A stretch of DNA of 64,000 nt from Variovorax boronicumulans NBRC 103145 (GCF_001591345.1 NZ_BCUS01000002.1:1-64000); one strand, 5' to 3'. Positions 49,142 to 56,878 are shown, numbered from the stretch's first letter. The notes: generated by a model from the sequence alone, not told the origin. Numbers and translations: made by a program.

Positions 49142-49390
49142 ATGGATGAAGTCAAGGCGGAGCACAGCGGCAACTTCAAGATCACCGGGTATGGCCAGGC
49201 TGCCCCGGGAGGGCGGTACATAGCCACCTTCGTGATCACCGAAGCACATGCCACAGGCGAAGTCGAACTGAAGAAGTCGACGGGCGAGACCTTCGCCCGT
49301 GAGATGGACGCAGCCGAGGCAGCCATCGTCGCCGGGAGGAAATGGCTCGAGGAACATCGCCCGGTCAACAGCTGGGAATCCAAGAAGTAG
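49142..49390 (+). CDS. hypothetical 82-residue protein
   Basis: Starts MDEVKAEHSGNFKITGYG with a good GGAGG eight bases upstream. It has two short beta-rich stretches (GGRYIATFVITEA, GEVELKKSTGETF) and a C-terminal helix. No family recognised. First gene of a compact three-gene unit with the next two genes. Confidence 0.65.
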   Translation: MDEVKAEHSGNFKITGYGQAAPGGRYIATFVITEAHATGEVELKKSTGETFAREMDAAEAAIVAGRKWLEEHRPVNSWESKK

Positions 49391-49393
49391 CGG

Positions 49394-49633
49394 ATGGTCA
49401 AGCCGACCCGCACCGCCGCTCAGCTGAAGCAGATGCTGCTCATGCGTATCGAGGCTTTGCCGGGCCTTCGAGGCCAGCAGACCGATGTGCACCGTGGTGG
49501 TGTGATCGGCATACCGCCTGAAGAAGATGGCCCCAACTGGACCGTTCGCGTCGTCAGCGATCGCGGCGCGCACCGCGCCGACATTGCGCAGATTATCCGG
49601 ACGCTGCAGACGCAATTTGACTTGGAGGAGTAG
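49394..49633 (+). CDS. hypothetical 79-residue protein
   Basis: Starts three bases after the previous stop. Sequence MVKPTRTAAQLKQMLLMRIE suggests an amphipathic N-terminal helix, then a beta region (GPNWTVRVVSDRG) and a C-terminal helix. No family recognised. The tight spacing supports co-translation with the flanking genes. Confidence 0.65.
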   Translation: MVKPTRTAAQLKQMLLMRIEALPGLRGQQTDVHRGGVIGIPPEEDGPNWTVRVVSDRGAHRADIAQIIRTLQTQFDLEE

Positions 49634-49639
49634 ATTCCA

Positions 49640-50263
49640 ATGGCTGAAGGTCTCGATATACCTGCATGGGTTCAAGCTGTCGGTTCGGTTTTGGCCATCG
49701 GTGCAGCAGTTCGGATTTCGCGAGCTGAGGACAGAAGACGCCTCAGAGAGGCGGTAGCAGCCGCGGAAGTAACTGGTGCGCTCGTCCGATCCAGATTGCT
49801 AGACCTGCGCGCTGCTCTCGCAAAGGTCAGGCAGGAATACACAGGCATCGCTCGGTCCCACGATGGAATCTTGAAGTTCGTCGCTGCGGCCAACGTCGTG
49901 ATGGCGACGCCGGTTCCTTCGGAAGAGCAGTTGATTCGGTTGACTGCTTCTCCGATCACTGGGGCGGCCGAACTTGCTGAGTTGGTTTCCAGGCTGGAGC
50001 GAGTGCGAACCCTTTTGCCCACTATCGATTGGTCGAGCGATATGCGCGGTGACTCCGGCCCAGGTCCTTCCGCAACTTCCGGACTCATGGAGGACCTCAG
50101 TCAGATCGAGAAGCTGGCAATAGAAGCTCATGCGACCCTGATGAGATTCAGCGATTCGTGCCAAATTTCCCGCGAACTGCGGACCGAGGTGCGACGGGAT
50201 TTGAGTTGGCGGCGGCATCCGGTGAGAGCAGCCAAACGCGCCTGGAGTCGGGTGTGGCCCTGA
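49640..50263 (+). CDS. hypothetical 207-residue protein with one N-terminal membrane segment
   Basis: Starts MAEGLDIPAWVQAVGSVLAIGAAVRIS: a single membrane anchor at about residues 8-27, followed by a long, mostly helical cytoplasmic part (LREAVAAAEVTGALVRSRLLDLRAAL in segments) and a basic C-terminus (RRHPVRAAKRAWSRVW). The GGAGGAG overlapping the previous stop serves as its ribosome binding site. No family recognised. Small membrane-anchored genes near phage integration modules are often accessory to the lysogen, but no role can be read here. Confidence 0.65.
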   Translation: MAEGLDIPAWVQAVGSVLAIGAAVRISRAEDRRRLREAVAAAEVTGALVRSRLLDLRAALAKVRQEYTGIARSHDGILKFVAAANVVMATPVPSEEQLIRLTASPITGAAELAELVSRLERVRTLLPTIDWSSDMRGDSGPGPSATSGLMEDLSQIEKLAIEAHATLMRFSDSCQISRELRTEVRRDLSWRRHPVRAAKRAWSRVWP

Positions 50264-50332
50264 TGTGAGCTCAAATAGAAGGCCTTGATGCCTTCGATCA
50301 CGCGGCGGCTCCCATAGATTTGCGCCTCGTGC

Positions 50333-50354
50333 GCGAAATTCGCACTGATCAGTG
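50333..50354. promoter_or_regulatory. tandem palindromes upstream of the excisionase-like gene
   Basis: GCGAA-A-TTCGC (50333-50343) is joined to a perfect 12 bp palindrome CACTGATCAGTG (50343-50354). They sit 57 bases before the start of the excisionase-like gene and look like repressor or Xis/Int binding sites. Confidence 0.55.
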
Positions 50355-50410
50355 TGCACGCCGTTGGCGAGTGCGTCCCAACCAATCCGGCGGAACTAAG
50401 GAGCTGTCGA

Positions 50411-50779
50411 ATGCCAAAAGCTAAGGGCAACGAGATCGAACTGTTCGCCGCGGCTCTGCTGCGCTCCGTTGAGGAGATGAAGCGTGCCGAGCAGGCGGTG
50501 ATGCACACGCCCGCGAAGATCGCAGGCAGGAAGGCGGAAGCTCTCGGTACAAGCGAATCGGGCTACCGATGGGTCAAGCTGAAGAAGCACTGTGAATCCA
50601 CCGGTGACACGCTGGATGCCGTGCACGCCAGGCGCCGAAAGCGCATTTGGATCGACGGCGTGCAGTGCCGTATTGGCCCGGACGGCAACCTCTACGTCAA
50701 CCCAGAGGCATATAACAGGTGGATAGAGGCCGGTACCCCTGGAGCGCCAGAAGATCGACGACGTGAGTTTGAGCAATGA
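50411..50779 (+). CDS. excisionase-like DNA-binding protein
   Basis: A 122-residue protein with AAGGAG upstream of MPKAKGNEIELFAAAL. After a 50-residue helical extension, residues about 57-110 (YRWVKLKKHCESTGDTLDAVHARRRK, IWIDGVQCRIGPDGNLYVNPEAYNRWIE in segments) match the winged-helix pattern of lambdoid-type phage excisionases. Such proteins bend attachment-site DNA to drive excision by the integrase. It lies 6.6 kb from the integrase because the RHS locus intervenes. Its stop overlaps the next start by four bases. Confidence 0.75.
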   Translation: MPKAKGNEIELFAAALLRSVEEMKRAEQAVMHTPAKIAGRKAEALGTSESGYRWVKLKKHCESTGDTLDAVHARRRKRIWIDGVQCRIGPDGNLYVNPEAYNRWIEAGTPGAPEDRRREFEQ

Positions 50780-51357
50780 CGCTCGTCATGTTCTTGACCG
50801 ATCAGGAACTGGAGCGTCTGACCGGCTACAAGATCAAGTCGAGGCAGATCGCGTGGCTGCGCAGTCAAGGCATCCCCTTCCGGGTGAGTGGGACTGGGCA
50901 CCCCGTTGTGACACGCGTGGCGATCGAGGGGCCGTCGATTAGTCTGCCGGCCGCAAGTCCTGCGCCCATCCCATGGGTACCCGCCGTGCTGCAAAGGGAG
51001 CGCGCCTTGCCGCCCGCGCCAGTGAGTGTTGCGCCTCGCCGCGCCCTCGCAGTCAATCCGTCGACCTGCGTGCCACCGACGTGCGAGAAGTTGGCCAGCC
51101 TCGAGCCTCCGCACCAACATCCCGCCGGCGCACTGTTGCGCGTGAAGGACATCTGCGGCGATCGCAAGAACGGACAGCCTGGTTTGCTGCCGATCGTGAG
51201 CCGCACGTGGCTCAAGTGGGTCGAACAAGGCAGAGTGCCCCAGGGCATCCTGCTCGGAACGCACACCCGGGTGTGGCCGGTCGAGCAGGTGCTCGCCGTG
51301 CGCGAAGGACTTCCGGTAGGAGGGGCGGCGCCCGATGAGCAGCACATCAAGCGATGA
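50776..51357 (+). CDS. DUF4224 protein fused to an AlpA-like C-terminal domain
   Basis: A 193-residue protein. Residues 1-50 (MFLTDQELERLTGYKIKSRQ, IAWLRSQGIPFRVSGTGHPV) are a DUF4224 domain, common as a tiny stand-alone protein beside phage integrases. A Pro/Ala-rich linker (55-120) leads to a second helix-turn-helix-like part, VKDICGDRKNGQPGLLPIVS followed by TWLKWVEQGRVPQG and THTRVWPVEQVLAV. The fusion is unusual. It probably regulates excision or early genes together with the overlapping excisionase-like gene. Confidence 0.65.
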   Translation: MTLVMFLTDQELERLTGYKIKSRQIAWLRSQGIPFRVSGTGHPVVTRVAIEGPSISLPAASPAPIPWVPAVLQRERALPPAPVSVAPRRALAVNPSTCVPPTCEKLASLEPPHQHPAGALLRVKDICGDRKNGQPGLLPIVSRTWLKWVEQGRVPQGILLGTHTRVWPVEQVLAVREGLPVGGAAPDEQHIKR

Positions 51358-51422
51358 CTCAAGCCGGGTGACTATCACGCCGGTCCGCGACATATTCGTC
51401 GAGACTGAAAGGAGCACCAGAC

Positions 51423-52136
51423 ATGCAGGGAGAGGACTCGGCTGGAGATGCCGCATCGCCCAACGGGGAAACCAACGGATGCCTGCTCAGATTCGGGCCG
51501 AGAGAAGACACAGCGCAGCGTCGTGCAGATCTCGCAGCCTACTGCTATCTATCGACCTCCAACGAACTCCATGCCATGCCGAAGGCTACGCCAGCGGAGG
51601 CGAGGAGTAGCAGGGTCAACAATCTTCGCGCGGCATTGCTGGACTTCTTGAATGAGGCCGGCAGAGCACATGAACCTGTCTGCATTGATCAAGAGTTCGC
51701 TCAGGAACTGCATCGGGAGATGCAGCAGCACTTCTCCGGCGGGACGTTCGGGATGCTGCTCAGCCGCCCGCAGCGCACTGAAGCTCATCGACCCAAGGAG
51801 AACTACCTGCAGAGGCGTGTCAAGTTGAACGCTCTCGTGTACCTGCATGGCGCAGAAATGGGAGTGGTGAATACATCCAGTCCCATGAAGGATGTTCGCC
51901 TAGCGTGTGGTTTGAGAAGCGAAGGGACCGTCCGAGGTTGGAAGGCAGACAAGGAACTGATGGCGGAAGCGCGTGAGCTTGCCATCGTCGTCATCGTCGA
52001 GCATGCCGAGCAGCCGCGGGCCACACTCGAAACGGCTTTTGTCCGGGTGCTCGAGCACGCCGGGCTCGTTTACCGGAAGCATGTCCTCGACTCGGGGCTG
52101 GTGGGGGGGCTTGCCCGCAAGAAAGCTGGCACTTAA
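51423..52136 (+). CDS. hypothetical 237-residue phage protein
   Basis: Starts MQGEDSAGDAASPNGETNG with GGAG eight bases upstream. The first 60 residues are polar and likely disordered; the rest is helical, including LRAALLDFLNEAGRAHEP and RLACGLRSEGTVRGWKADKE, the latter resembling a DNA-binding helix-turn-helix. No family recognised. It could be a regulator of the lysogeny region, but nothing decides this. Confidence 0.6.
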   Translation: MQGEDSAGDAASPNGETNGCLLRFGPREDTAQRRADLAAYCYLSTSNELHAMPKATPAEARSSRVNNLRAALLDFLNEAGRAHEPVCIDQEFAQELHREMQQHFSGGTFGMLLSRPQRTEAHRPKENYLQRRVKLNALVYLHGAEMGVVNTSSPMKDVRLACGLRSEGTVRGWKADKELMAEARELAIVVIVEHAEQPRATLETAFVRVLEHAGLVYRKHVLDSGLVGGLARKKAGT

Positions 52137-52197
52137 TCGCGGTTGATCAAGAGACGAGCCGTTGCCAGACTCCAGGCAAATCGAAGGAGTTTACAAG

Positions 52198-52425
52198 GTG
52201 ACCATTCATCAAAAATCCGGCGAGCTAGTAGGCCATCCAGCAGCGCTTCTGCGGTGTTCGTCCGTGACGGCGCTCACCGGCCTTAGTCGGAGCACCCTCT
52301 ACGCAAAGATCGCCGTCGGAACATTCCCGGAGCCGGTCAGGCTCGGACCGCGCTGTAGTCGATGGCGTGTAAGGGACGTGGCTGCCTGGTTGGACGCACT
52401 CGAGCCCGGGCGTCGGCCTACTTAG
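52198..52425 (+). CDS. AlpA-family helix-turn-helix regulator
   Basis: A 75-residue protein read from a GTG with AAGGAG eight bases upstream; a TTG further left has no such site. The AlpA/MerR-like core is SSVTALTGLSRSTLYAKIAV, GTFPEPVRLGPRCSRWRVRD and VAAWLDAL. AlpA proteins activate integrase or early genes in P4-like elements. It is paralogous to the gene at 57193 and the decayed copy near 53792. Confidence 0.85.
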   Translation: MTIHQKSGELVGHPAALLRCSSVTALTGLSRSTLYAKIAVGTFPEPVRLGPRCSRWRVRDVAAWLDALEPGRRPT

Positions 52426-52756
52426 ACTTGCGAGCCGTGTGCGGTCTGATTCTCAGACCTCTCGCAAACCTGTGCGTCGGCATTGACGGATCTCAGCCCC
52501 CGTTTGCGATTCGACAGATTTGATCCGCCACGTGGAGTGCCCACATACCCCACTTCAATGCCCATGTCGACGAGCTGGGCCGTCCGGCTCGCGCTGAAAT
52601 ATCGCGCTTTGCACAAGTGGTCACATGGTTGAAGGGAAGAACAAGGGCTCGATCAGGCCCAGATCGGCTGCAGGTACTGCAGATGGCTGACTTTTCAGTC
52701 GGGCCGAATAAAAACAGAATGTCAGGCTCAATCAAGATCCGACGAAGGAGCTAGTC
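52426..52756. other. 331 bp gap with one hairpin
   Basis: No coding frame here looks real on either strand. A perfect seven-pair hairpin, GGTCTGA-TTC-TCAGACC (52443-52459), lies 18 bases after the AlpA stop and may act as an RNA stabiliser or weak terminator; there is no T-run. The last 20 bases hold the GAAGGAG site of the next gene. Confidence 0.5.
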
Positions 52757-53386
52757 TTGACTCGTGTGACGAACCATTGGTCCGCCGAAGAAAAAGCTTT
52801 GCTGATGGACATGTCTGGACAACTGAGATCGGAGGATGTTGCTCATCTGTTAGGACGAACCAAAGCATCTGTGCGTTCCATGCACAACTCGCTAGCACGT
52901 CAGGCACCGGGCCATGAAGCGCCACGCAGGTGGACTGCCGAGGAACGAGATTTTCTGGCGATGAACCACCTGGTCCTTACGAATCGACAGATTGCGAATA
53001 GGCTAGATCGGACAAGGGCGGCGGTGCGAACGATGATCGTAAAGCTGCGCTTGGTCGATCCATCTGATCTTCCTCGACGGTGGACGGAGGCCGAAGACAC
53101 GTATCTGCTTTGGGCTTGGCAGACGGATGCGGTGAGCGATATTGTTGAAGCGTTGGGGCGCACAGCTGAGGCTGTGTATTACCGCATGGGGGTGGTACAT
53201 CAAATCCCACGCCCCCTGAGCTACTACGCTATCAGCGGACAAGCCTATCGGCTCTACTCCCCAGAATTTCGCGAGTTGATAGCCCTTAGAAAAAGGTTGA
53301 AGAAAGGACTTCTCGATGCGGAATATCGACGATCTACGCGCGCTACTCTTCGTGGAGTTGGAGGCATTGGAGGGAAATCCAACTGA
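52757..53386 (+). CDS. triple SANT/Myb-like repeat DNA-binding protein
   Basis: A 209-residue protein started by TTG (or a GTG three codons on) behind AAGGAG. It contains three copies of a SANT/Myb-like helical unit at about 7-46, 58-99 and 108-147, each opening with a Trp (HWSAEEKALL, RWTAEERDFL, RWTEAEDTYL) and ending in a recognition-like helix (GRTKASVRSMHNSL, DRTRAAVRTMIVKL, GRTAEAVYYRMGVV). The C-terminal 60 residues are basic. One or two such units occur in some phage regulators; three in tandem is uncommon in bacteria. Likely a DNA-binding regulator; target unknown. Confidence 0.75.
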   Translation: MTRVTNHWSAEEKALLMDMSGQLRSEDVAHLLGRTKASVRSMHNSLARQAPGHEAPRRWTAEERDFLAMNHLVLTNRQIANRLDRTRAAVRTMIVKLRLVDPSDLPRRWTEAEDTYLLWAWQTDAVSDIVEALGRTAEAVYYRMGVVHQIPRPLSYYAISGQAYRLYSPEFRELIALRKRLKKGLLDAEYRRSTRATLRGVGGIGGKSN

Positions 53387-53681
53387 TGCTGATGTCGACC
53401 GTATCAGGCTCAAATGCGCTCTGGCAGACCGCGTGATTGACATCACGCGGCTAGAGGTTCAACTGGCGGCCGTGATGAAAGGCTCGCTCGATGTCCCCTT
53501 TATCGAAGCTCAAGCTCCCGAGCGTACGAGCAGCAGTAAGCCACCTTCGCGTTTTCCGACGGAAAGAGAGCCGATTGCGAATGCTCCAGAGCTAACCGCA
53601 CTGGAGCGGGCCGCGAAGGTGCTTGCGAGTGGTCCAAAGACAGATCATCGTTGGCGTACCCCTCTGAGGCGAGACCGATAG
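53316..53681 (+). CDS. hypothetical 121-residue phage protein
   Basis: Starts MRNIDDLRALLFVELEALEG inside the end of the triple-SANT gene (71 base overlap, different frame). The first 60 residues are two helices of a type often seen in small phage proteins beginning MRNIDDLR; the rest is polar and Pro/Ser-rich, ending in basic residues. No function known. The long overlap implies coupled translation. Confidence 0.6.
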   Translation: MRNIDDLRALLFVELEALEGNPTDADVDRIRLKCALADRVIDITRLEVQLAAVMKGSLDVPFIEAQAPERTSSSKPPSRFPTEREPIANAPELTALERAAKVLASGPKTDHRWRTPLRRDR

Positions 53682-53791
53682 TTAAGTCTGCTGCTCATCG
53701 TTCGCCGCATGATGGCTGAAATCGGCTGGGCAAGGTGGGGGGCTCGACAGCGTCCTGTCGGCCCGCGTACCCTTGTCTAGCCGCTTGAGCA

Positions 53792-54021
53792 TGGGTTCAC
53801 TGTGCGTGACGCTACATGGCCTGCTTGGCCAAGCTCCATTAGTCCGGAACACGCCGGCGCGCGAGACCTCTGAACTCCACCGGTCGGGCATCTTCCCTGT
53901 CCCCATCAAGCTAGGGGCGCGCTGCAGTCGGCGCCCTGCAGGAGAGGTTCTTGCATGGCTGGATGCGACACGACTCGTAGAGCGTCGCTTGGTCGGTCGA
54001 CCTCCTGCTGTGGCACGTTGA
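53792..54021 (+). pseudogene. decayed AlpA-type regulator gene
   Basis: The 3' half still codes for FPVPIKLGARCSRRPAGEVLAWLDA, the AlpA wing and last helix. The 5' half aligns by eye at the DNA level with the intact AlpA gene at 52198 (GTGCGTGACG for GTCCGTGACG, then GGCCTGCTTGGCCAAGC for GGCCTTAGTCGGAGC) but is frameshifted, so the helix-turn-helix is lost. A frame starting at 53773 still runs through but gives no HTH. Confidence 0.65.
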
Positions 54022-54059
54022 ATGCGTCCCGTCGCATCTTGTTCAGAACTCGATGAGGT

Positions 54060-54172
54060 CTAGCGAGGATGTTTTTTGAATACATGGCCCAAAAAACAAT
54101 TTCTGACAAGGTGGTGTTTGTACGCATAAGAAATTGATTGATAGGCCATCAAATCAAATTCAAAATAAGGCC
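54060..54172 (+). promoter_or_regulatory. AT-rich promoter-like region
   Basis: This stretch is the most AT-rich in the window, with GTTTTTTGAATACA, CAAAAAACAATTT and CAAATCAAATTCAAAATAAGG. CTGACA (54103) and CATAAG (54125) at 16-base spacing make a weak sigma-70-like promoter. It precedes the gene at 54173 and probably drives the following early genes. Confidence 0.45.
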
Positions 54173-54721
54173 ATGTCACCTAGCGAACTCATCGGACGCG
54201 GGGGGGCGGGCAGAGGTCAAGGGCGCAAGCCGATCTCCGACGACGCCAGACCCTACAAGCTACTTCTCCCAGCGGAATTGCGCGCCAAGCTGGACGATCT
54301 CGGTGGGGCGGAGTGGCTCCGCTCTCAGTTGTCCCTTGCTGCCTACCTTGATGAAATTAATCTGGAAAACGCCATGAACCTTGCGGCTCGGTACATCAAC
54401 GCAATGCGACAGCTTCCGCAGTACTTTTCCAATCTGGACTACCGCGGCCCGTTGACTCACGTAATGACGGGGGTGCGTGTATTGCCCGCTGGCGACCTTA
54501 CCGACCCCGAGGACGATAGCGGTATTTTGGAAGTGATTTATCCGGGGGGGCATCGGATCGAGGTTAACGGCCACGCGCTGTACCAGATGGCCTTGGCCGA
54601 GGGAGTGCGATGGGAGATCGACAGCAATATAGATGACATTCCGCTGCGAAAACGGGATGTCTATCAAGCGCGTATTGCTGATCTAGATGAGCACTTGCGA
54701 CGCAAGCATGGGCTGATTTGA
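54173..54721 (+). CDS. hypothetical protein with GRGGxxxGxGRKP tail
   Basis: A 182-residue protein from the ATG at 54173 (MSPSELIGRGGAGRGQGRKP). The Gly/Arg-rich start is the DNA-contacting tail common in small phage and plasmid regulators and terminase small subunits. The rest is helical then beta (GPLTHVMTGVRVLPAGDL, GILEVIYPGGHRIEVNGHAL), with no family recognised. A TTG 13 codons upstream is also in frame. It may be a phage regulator; terminase small subunit is unlikely since no large subunit follows. Confidence 0.6.
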   Translation: MSPSELIGRGGAGRGQGRKPISDDARPYKLLLPAELRAKLDDLGGAEWLRSQLSLAAYLDEINLENAMNLAARYINAMRQLPQYFSNLDYRGPLTHVMTGVRVLPAGDLTDPEDDSGILEVIYPGGHRIEVNGHALYQMALAEGVRWEIDSNIDDIPLRKRDVYQARIADLDEHLRRKHGLI

Positions 54722-54742
54722 GATCGACAGAATAGACCTCGC

Positions 54743-54839
54743 TAGTCAGCCGAGGAGCATGCTGACTAAAAAGCGAACGACCGTAGGGGGTAGGAGCCCT
54801 ACAGCCGTTCTAACCAAAACGTGCACAACTTAGAAGGAG
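54743..54839 (+). ncRNA. structured leader with two hairpins
   Basis: A perfect 8 bp inverted repeat TAGTCAGC/GCTGACTA (54743-54768) is followed by a larger dyad at 54776-54809, AACG-ACC-GTAGGG facing CCCTAC-AGC-CGTT. The next gene's AAGGAG is at 54834-54839. No T-run follows either stem. This is a candidate cis-regulatory leader or small RNA; it matches no riboswitch I know. Confidence 0.4.
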
Positions 54840-54848
54840 ATGCACATC

Positions 54849-55406
54849 ATGGCTACCAAGAATGTACAAGGTTCGGAGACTTCTCACCCTTTGGGTGGGA
54901 TGAGCAACGAACAAATCGCGCTGTTGTGTGAACGAATCGCTACGGACGCCGACACGCTATCTGCGTTCTCCGCGTACGCTGCGCAGCGAGCCGAAGGCGC
55001 ATCGATCTATGACTTTCACGTCGTGGACAGCTTGGCGGAAAAGATCGGAGCACTTGCCGAGATGATGGTGCCTGGGACGGCACGCGAGAACGTGGTTGGA
55101 TGGCTGGTCGGAACACATTTCCCGGACGAACCCAGACCTCATTGCCTGTCCATCGCGCCTGCCGTACGTGATGCCACTGAGACTGTAGATTCTTCCGATG
55201 AACGGACCCAGGTCGGTTGGGCGGCAGCTTGTCAGATCGACGCGCTGCTGGGGATGCTGGCACGTGAGGAAGGGCAGGATGACTTTGATCTCACCGCGAG
55301 GGCTGCCATGGTGCGCATGCGGCAACTGTCGAGCATCACGCTATCGGTATTCGGTGGCGACACTGGCCGGAAGCTCTCGGAAATGAAGGCGGTGCTCAAT
55401 GGCTGA
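54849..55406 (+). CDS. hypothetical 185-residue phage protein
   Basis: Starts MATKNVQGSETSHPLGGMSN; this ATG is nine bases after AAGGAG, while the ATG at 54840 abuts it and is rejected. The protein is helical (NEQIALLCERIATDADTLSAF, VVDSLAEKIGALAEMM) with no recognised domain. It overlaps the next gene by eight bases. Its long leader (54722-54848) carries two hairpins. Confidence 0.65.
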   Translation: MATKNVQGSETSHPLGGMSNEQIALLCERIATDADTLSAFSAYAAQRAEGASIYDFHVVDSLAEKIGALAEMMVPGTARENVVGWLVGTHFPDEPRPHCLSIAPAVRDATETVDSSDERTQVGWAAACQIDALLGMLAREEGQDDFDLTARAAMVRMRQLSSITLSVFGGDTGRKLSEMKAVLNG

Positions 55407-56094
55407 CAGTATCCCCATGCACCTTACATTGGTCGCAGCCAATAACTTCTCACGGCAGCCTCTGGCTGCACCGCGGGCGCGCCCCCGGACATGGCGCAAT
55501 CGCCCTCCGCTCGAGCGCGAAGAATGGCCTTGGGCCAACGCATACACCGGCACTGCAGAGGCACTGGTCGCCGCTGGGATCTGCCGCATGGAACAGCTTC
55601 CCGGCCAGCCCGGAAACCAGAAGACGTCGTGTACCTACTACCAGGGAGTGTCGTCCCGCCGAACGGGCGCTCCGCACGATGAGAACTACATGGGGATCAC
55701 GGCAGAGGGGAAGCATCGATTTCGAGTAGTGAAGGGCCTTCCGATTGAGGAGCAGGAGCGCCGCTTCTCGGCGCTGCGAGAAGCCGAAAAGGCGAGGGCT
55801 CAAGCTCGCAAGGAGGAGGAATATCAAGCGTCTATCGCGCGGCTGGCGCAGCGTAAGCGGGAGAGCACCGCAGCCGTTCTTCGCGATCAACTGCAGGTAG
55901 GCGTGGATAGTCTTCGCCGCACGCTGCGTTCTTGTCAGCAGGGCCAGGATCTGTTGCACGACTGGTGTCTGCCGGAGGGGGACTTGCAGCGCGTTCTTCG
56001 CCAGGTCGAGATGCTGGACCGCGCGGTGCGAGAGGTAACGCCTATCCGTCACAGCTCGCACTCGGTGGCCCGTCTGTCGCTGGTGCAGTCATGA
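55399..56094 (+). CDS. hypothetical 231-residue phage protein
   Basis: Starts MADSIPMHLTLVAANNFSRQ. The first half has a compact region (YTGTAEALVAAGICRMEQLPG, KTSCTYYQGVSSRRT), and the second half a charged coiled-coil-like helix (EEQERRFSALREAEKARAQA). No family recognised. It overlaps both neighbours by a few bases. Confidence 0.65.
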   Translation: MADSIPMHLTLVAANNFSRQPLAAPRARPRTWRNRPPLEREEWPWANAYTGTAEALVAAGICRMEQLPGQPGNQKTSCTYYQGVSSRRTGAPHDENYMGITAEGKHRFRVVKGLPIEEQERRFSALREAEKARAQARKEEEYQASIARLAQRKRESTAAVLRDQLQVGVDSLRRTLRSCQQGQDLLHDWCLPEGDLQRVLRQVEMLDRAVREVTPIRHSSHSVARLSLVQS

Positions 56095-56234
56095 GGCGGC
56101 AAGTCATGCCCATATGCGACGGCATAGGTAGCGGCGATCTTGCCGGGCTACTGGGCATCCTCCGCGCGGTCGATGTTGTGCTCGATGGCAATCAGTCCGA
56201 GTTGCGCGGTGCTGTCGAGACATTGGTTTTCTGA
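56091..56234 (+). CDS. possible 47-residue protein
   Basis: A short frame starting at an ATGA overlap with the previous stop (MRRQVMPICDGIGSGDLAGLL) and ending ELRGAVETLVF. The four-base overlap is as in neighbouring genes, which supports translation; nothing else does. Confidence 0.45.
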   Translation: MRRQVMPICDGIGSGDLAGLLGILRAVDVVLDGNQSELRGAVETLVF

Positions 56235-56290
56235 CAAGCCGCGGATCTCAAATAGTCGCCCGATCGTCGCGAACGCTACATTTCAAACGC

Positions 56291-56303
56291 CAGCCCTAGG
56301 CTG
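56291..56303. promoter_or_regulatory. 13 bp dyad CAGCC-CTA-GGCTG
   Basis: A perfect dyad in the 134-base gap before the gene at 56369. Possible operator or hairpin of the leader; no known match. Confidence 0.35.
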
Positions 56304-56368
56304 ATCCCCGAAAACCCGCTTCCCTGACGGGCTGGGCTGGCAATCTCTCAGGGGTGCGAGGGGCGCGA

Positions 56369-56878
56369 ATGAAATCGGATAGTCGACAGAAGACGTACGG
56401 CGACGCTGGCACAGTGAAGTATCAAGGTGCGCTTGAACGGCCAATTGTTGCGAACGACGTCCGCGGACTGCTGGCCGACGAAGCGCGCATTGCCGAAGCT
56501 ACCCGTCAGGTCAACCTTATGCTCGAAAAATTGCCGCAGCTCGCTCAAGCACACGGGGTTGAACCCGGCGATTGGTTCGCACTAGTGATGGCAATGGCGA
56601 AGGAGCACGTGCCTGGATTTCGGGTAATCGCCAAGGCTGGGCGCGATGAGTTGTGGAGTGATCTCGAGAAAGCTGAGCTGAAGATCGAGGTCGATGCTTA
56701 CCGAAAGGCTGGGCGAAACCTAAAGCAAGCGATCGAAGCCGTCTTAGCCAACGGCAGGTGGGAGCAAAAACGGCCTACGCACAGCGCACTGGATACGCAC
56801 TACAAGCGTGCTGACAAGAGCCTGGTGGCAATGGTGCTCGATGCTCGAGCTTTCAGGGCGATCAACGACGAGCGCTAG
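56369..56878 (+). CDS. hypothetical 169-residue phage protein
   Basis: Starts MKSDSRQKTYGDAGTVKYQG with GAGGGG upstream. Mostly helical; APVANDVRGLL-like and MLEKLPQLAQAHGVEPGDWFAL segments are followed by a charged helix ELWSDLEKAELKIEVDAYR and a basic C-terminus. No family recognised. Confidence 0.6.
   Translation: MKSDSRQKTYGDAGTVKYQGALERPIVANDVRGLLADEARIAEATRQVNLMLEKLPQLAQAHGVEPGDWFALVMAMAKEHVPGFRVIAKAGRDELWSDLEKAELKIEVDAYRKAGRNLKQAIEAVLANGRWEQKRPTHSALDTHYKRADKSLVAMVLDARAFRAINDER

Noticed and set aside
51335-51610. 91-residue frame starting inside the DUF4224 gene
   Set aside because: Most of it overlaps the better-supported gene at 51423, and its sequence becomes Arg/Ser-rich like a shadow after about 30 residues.
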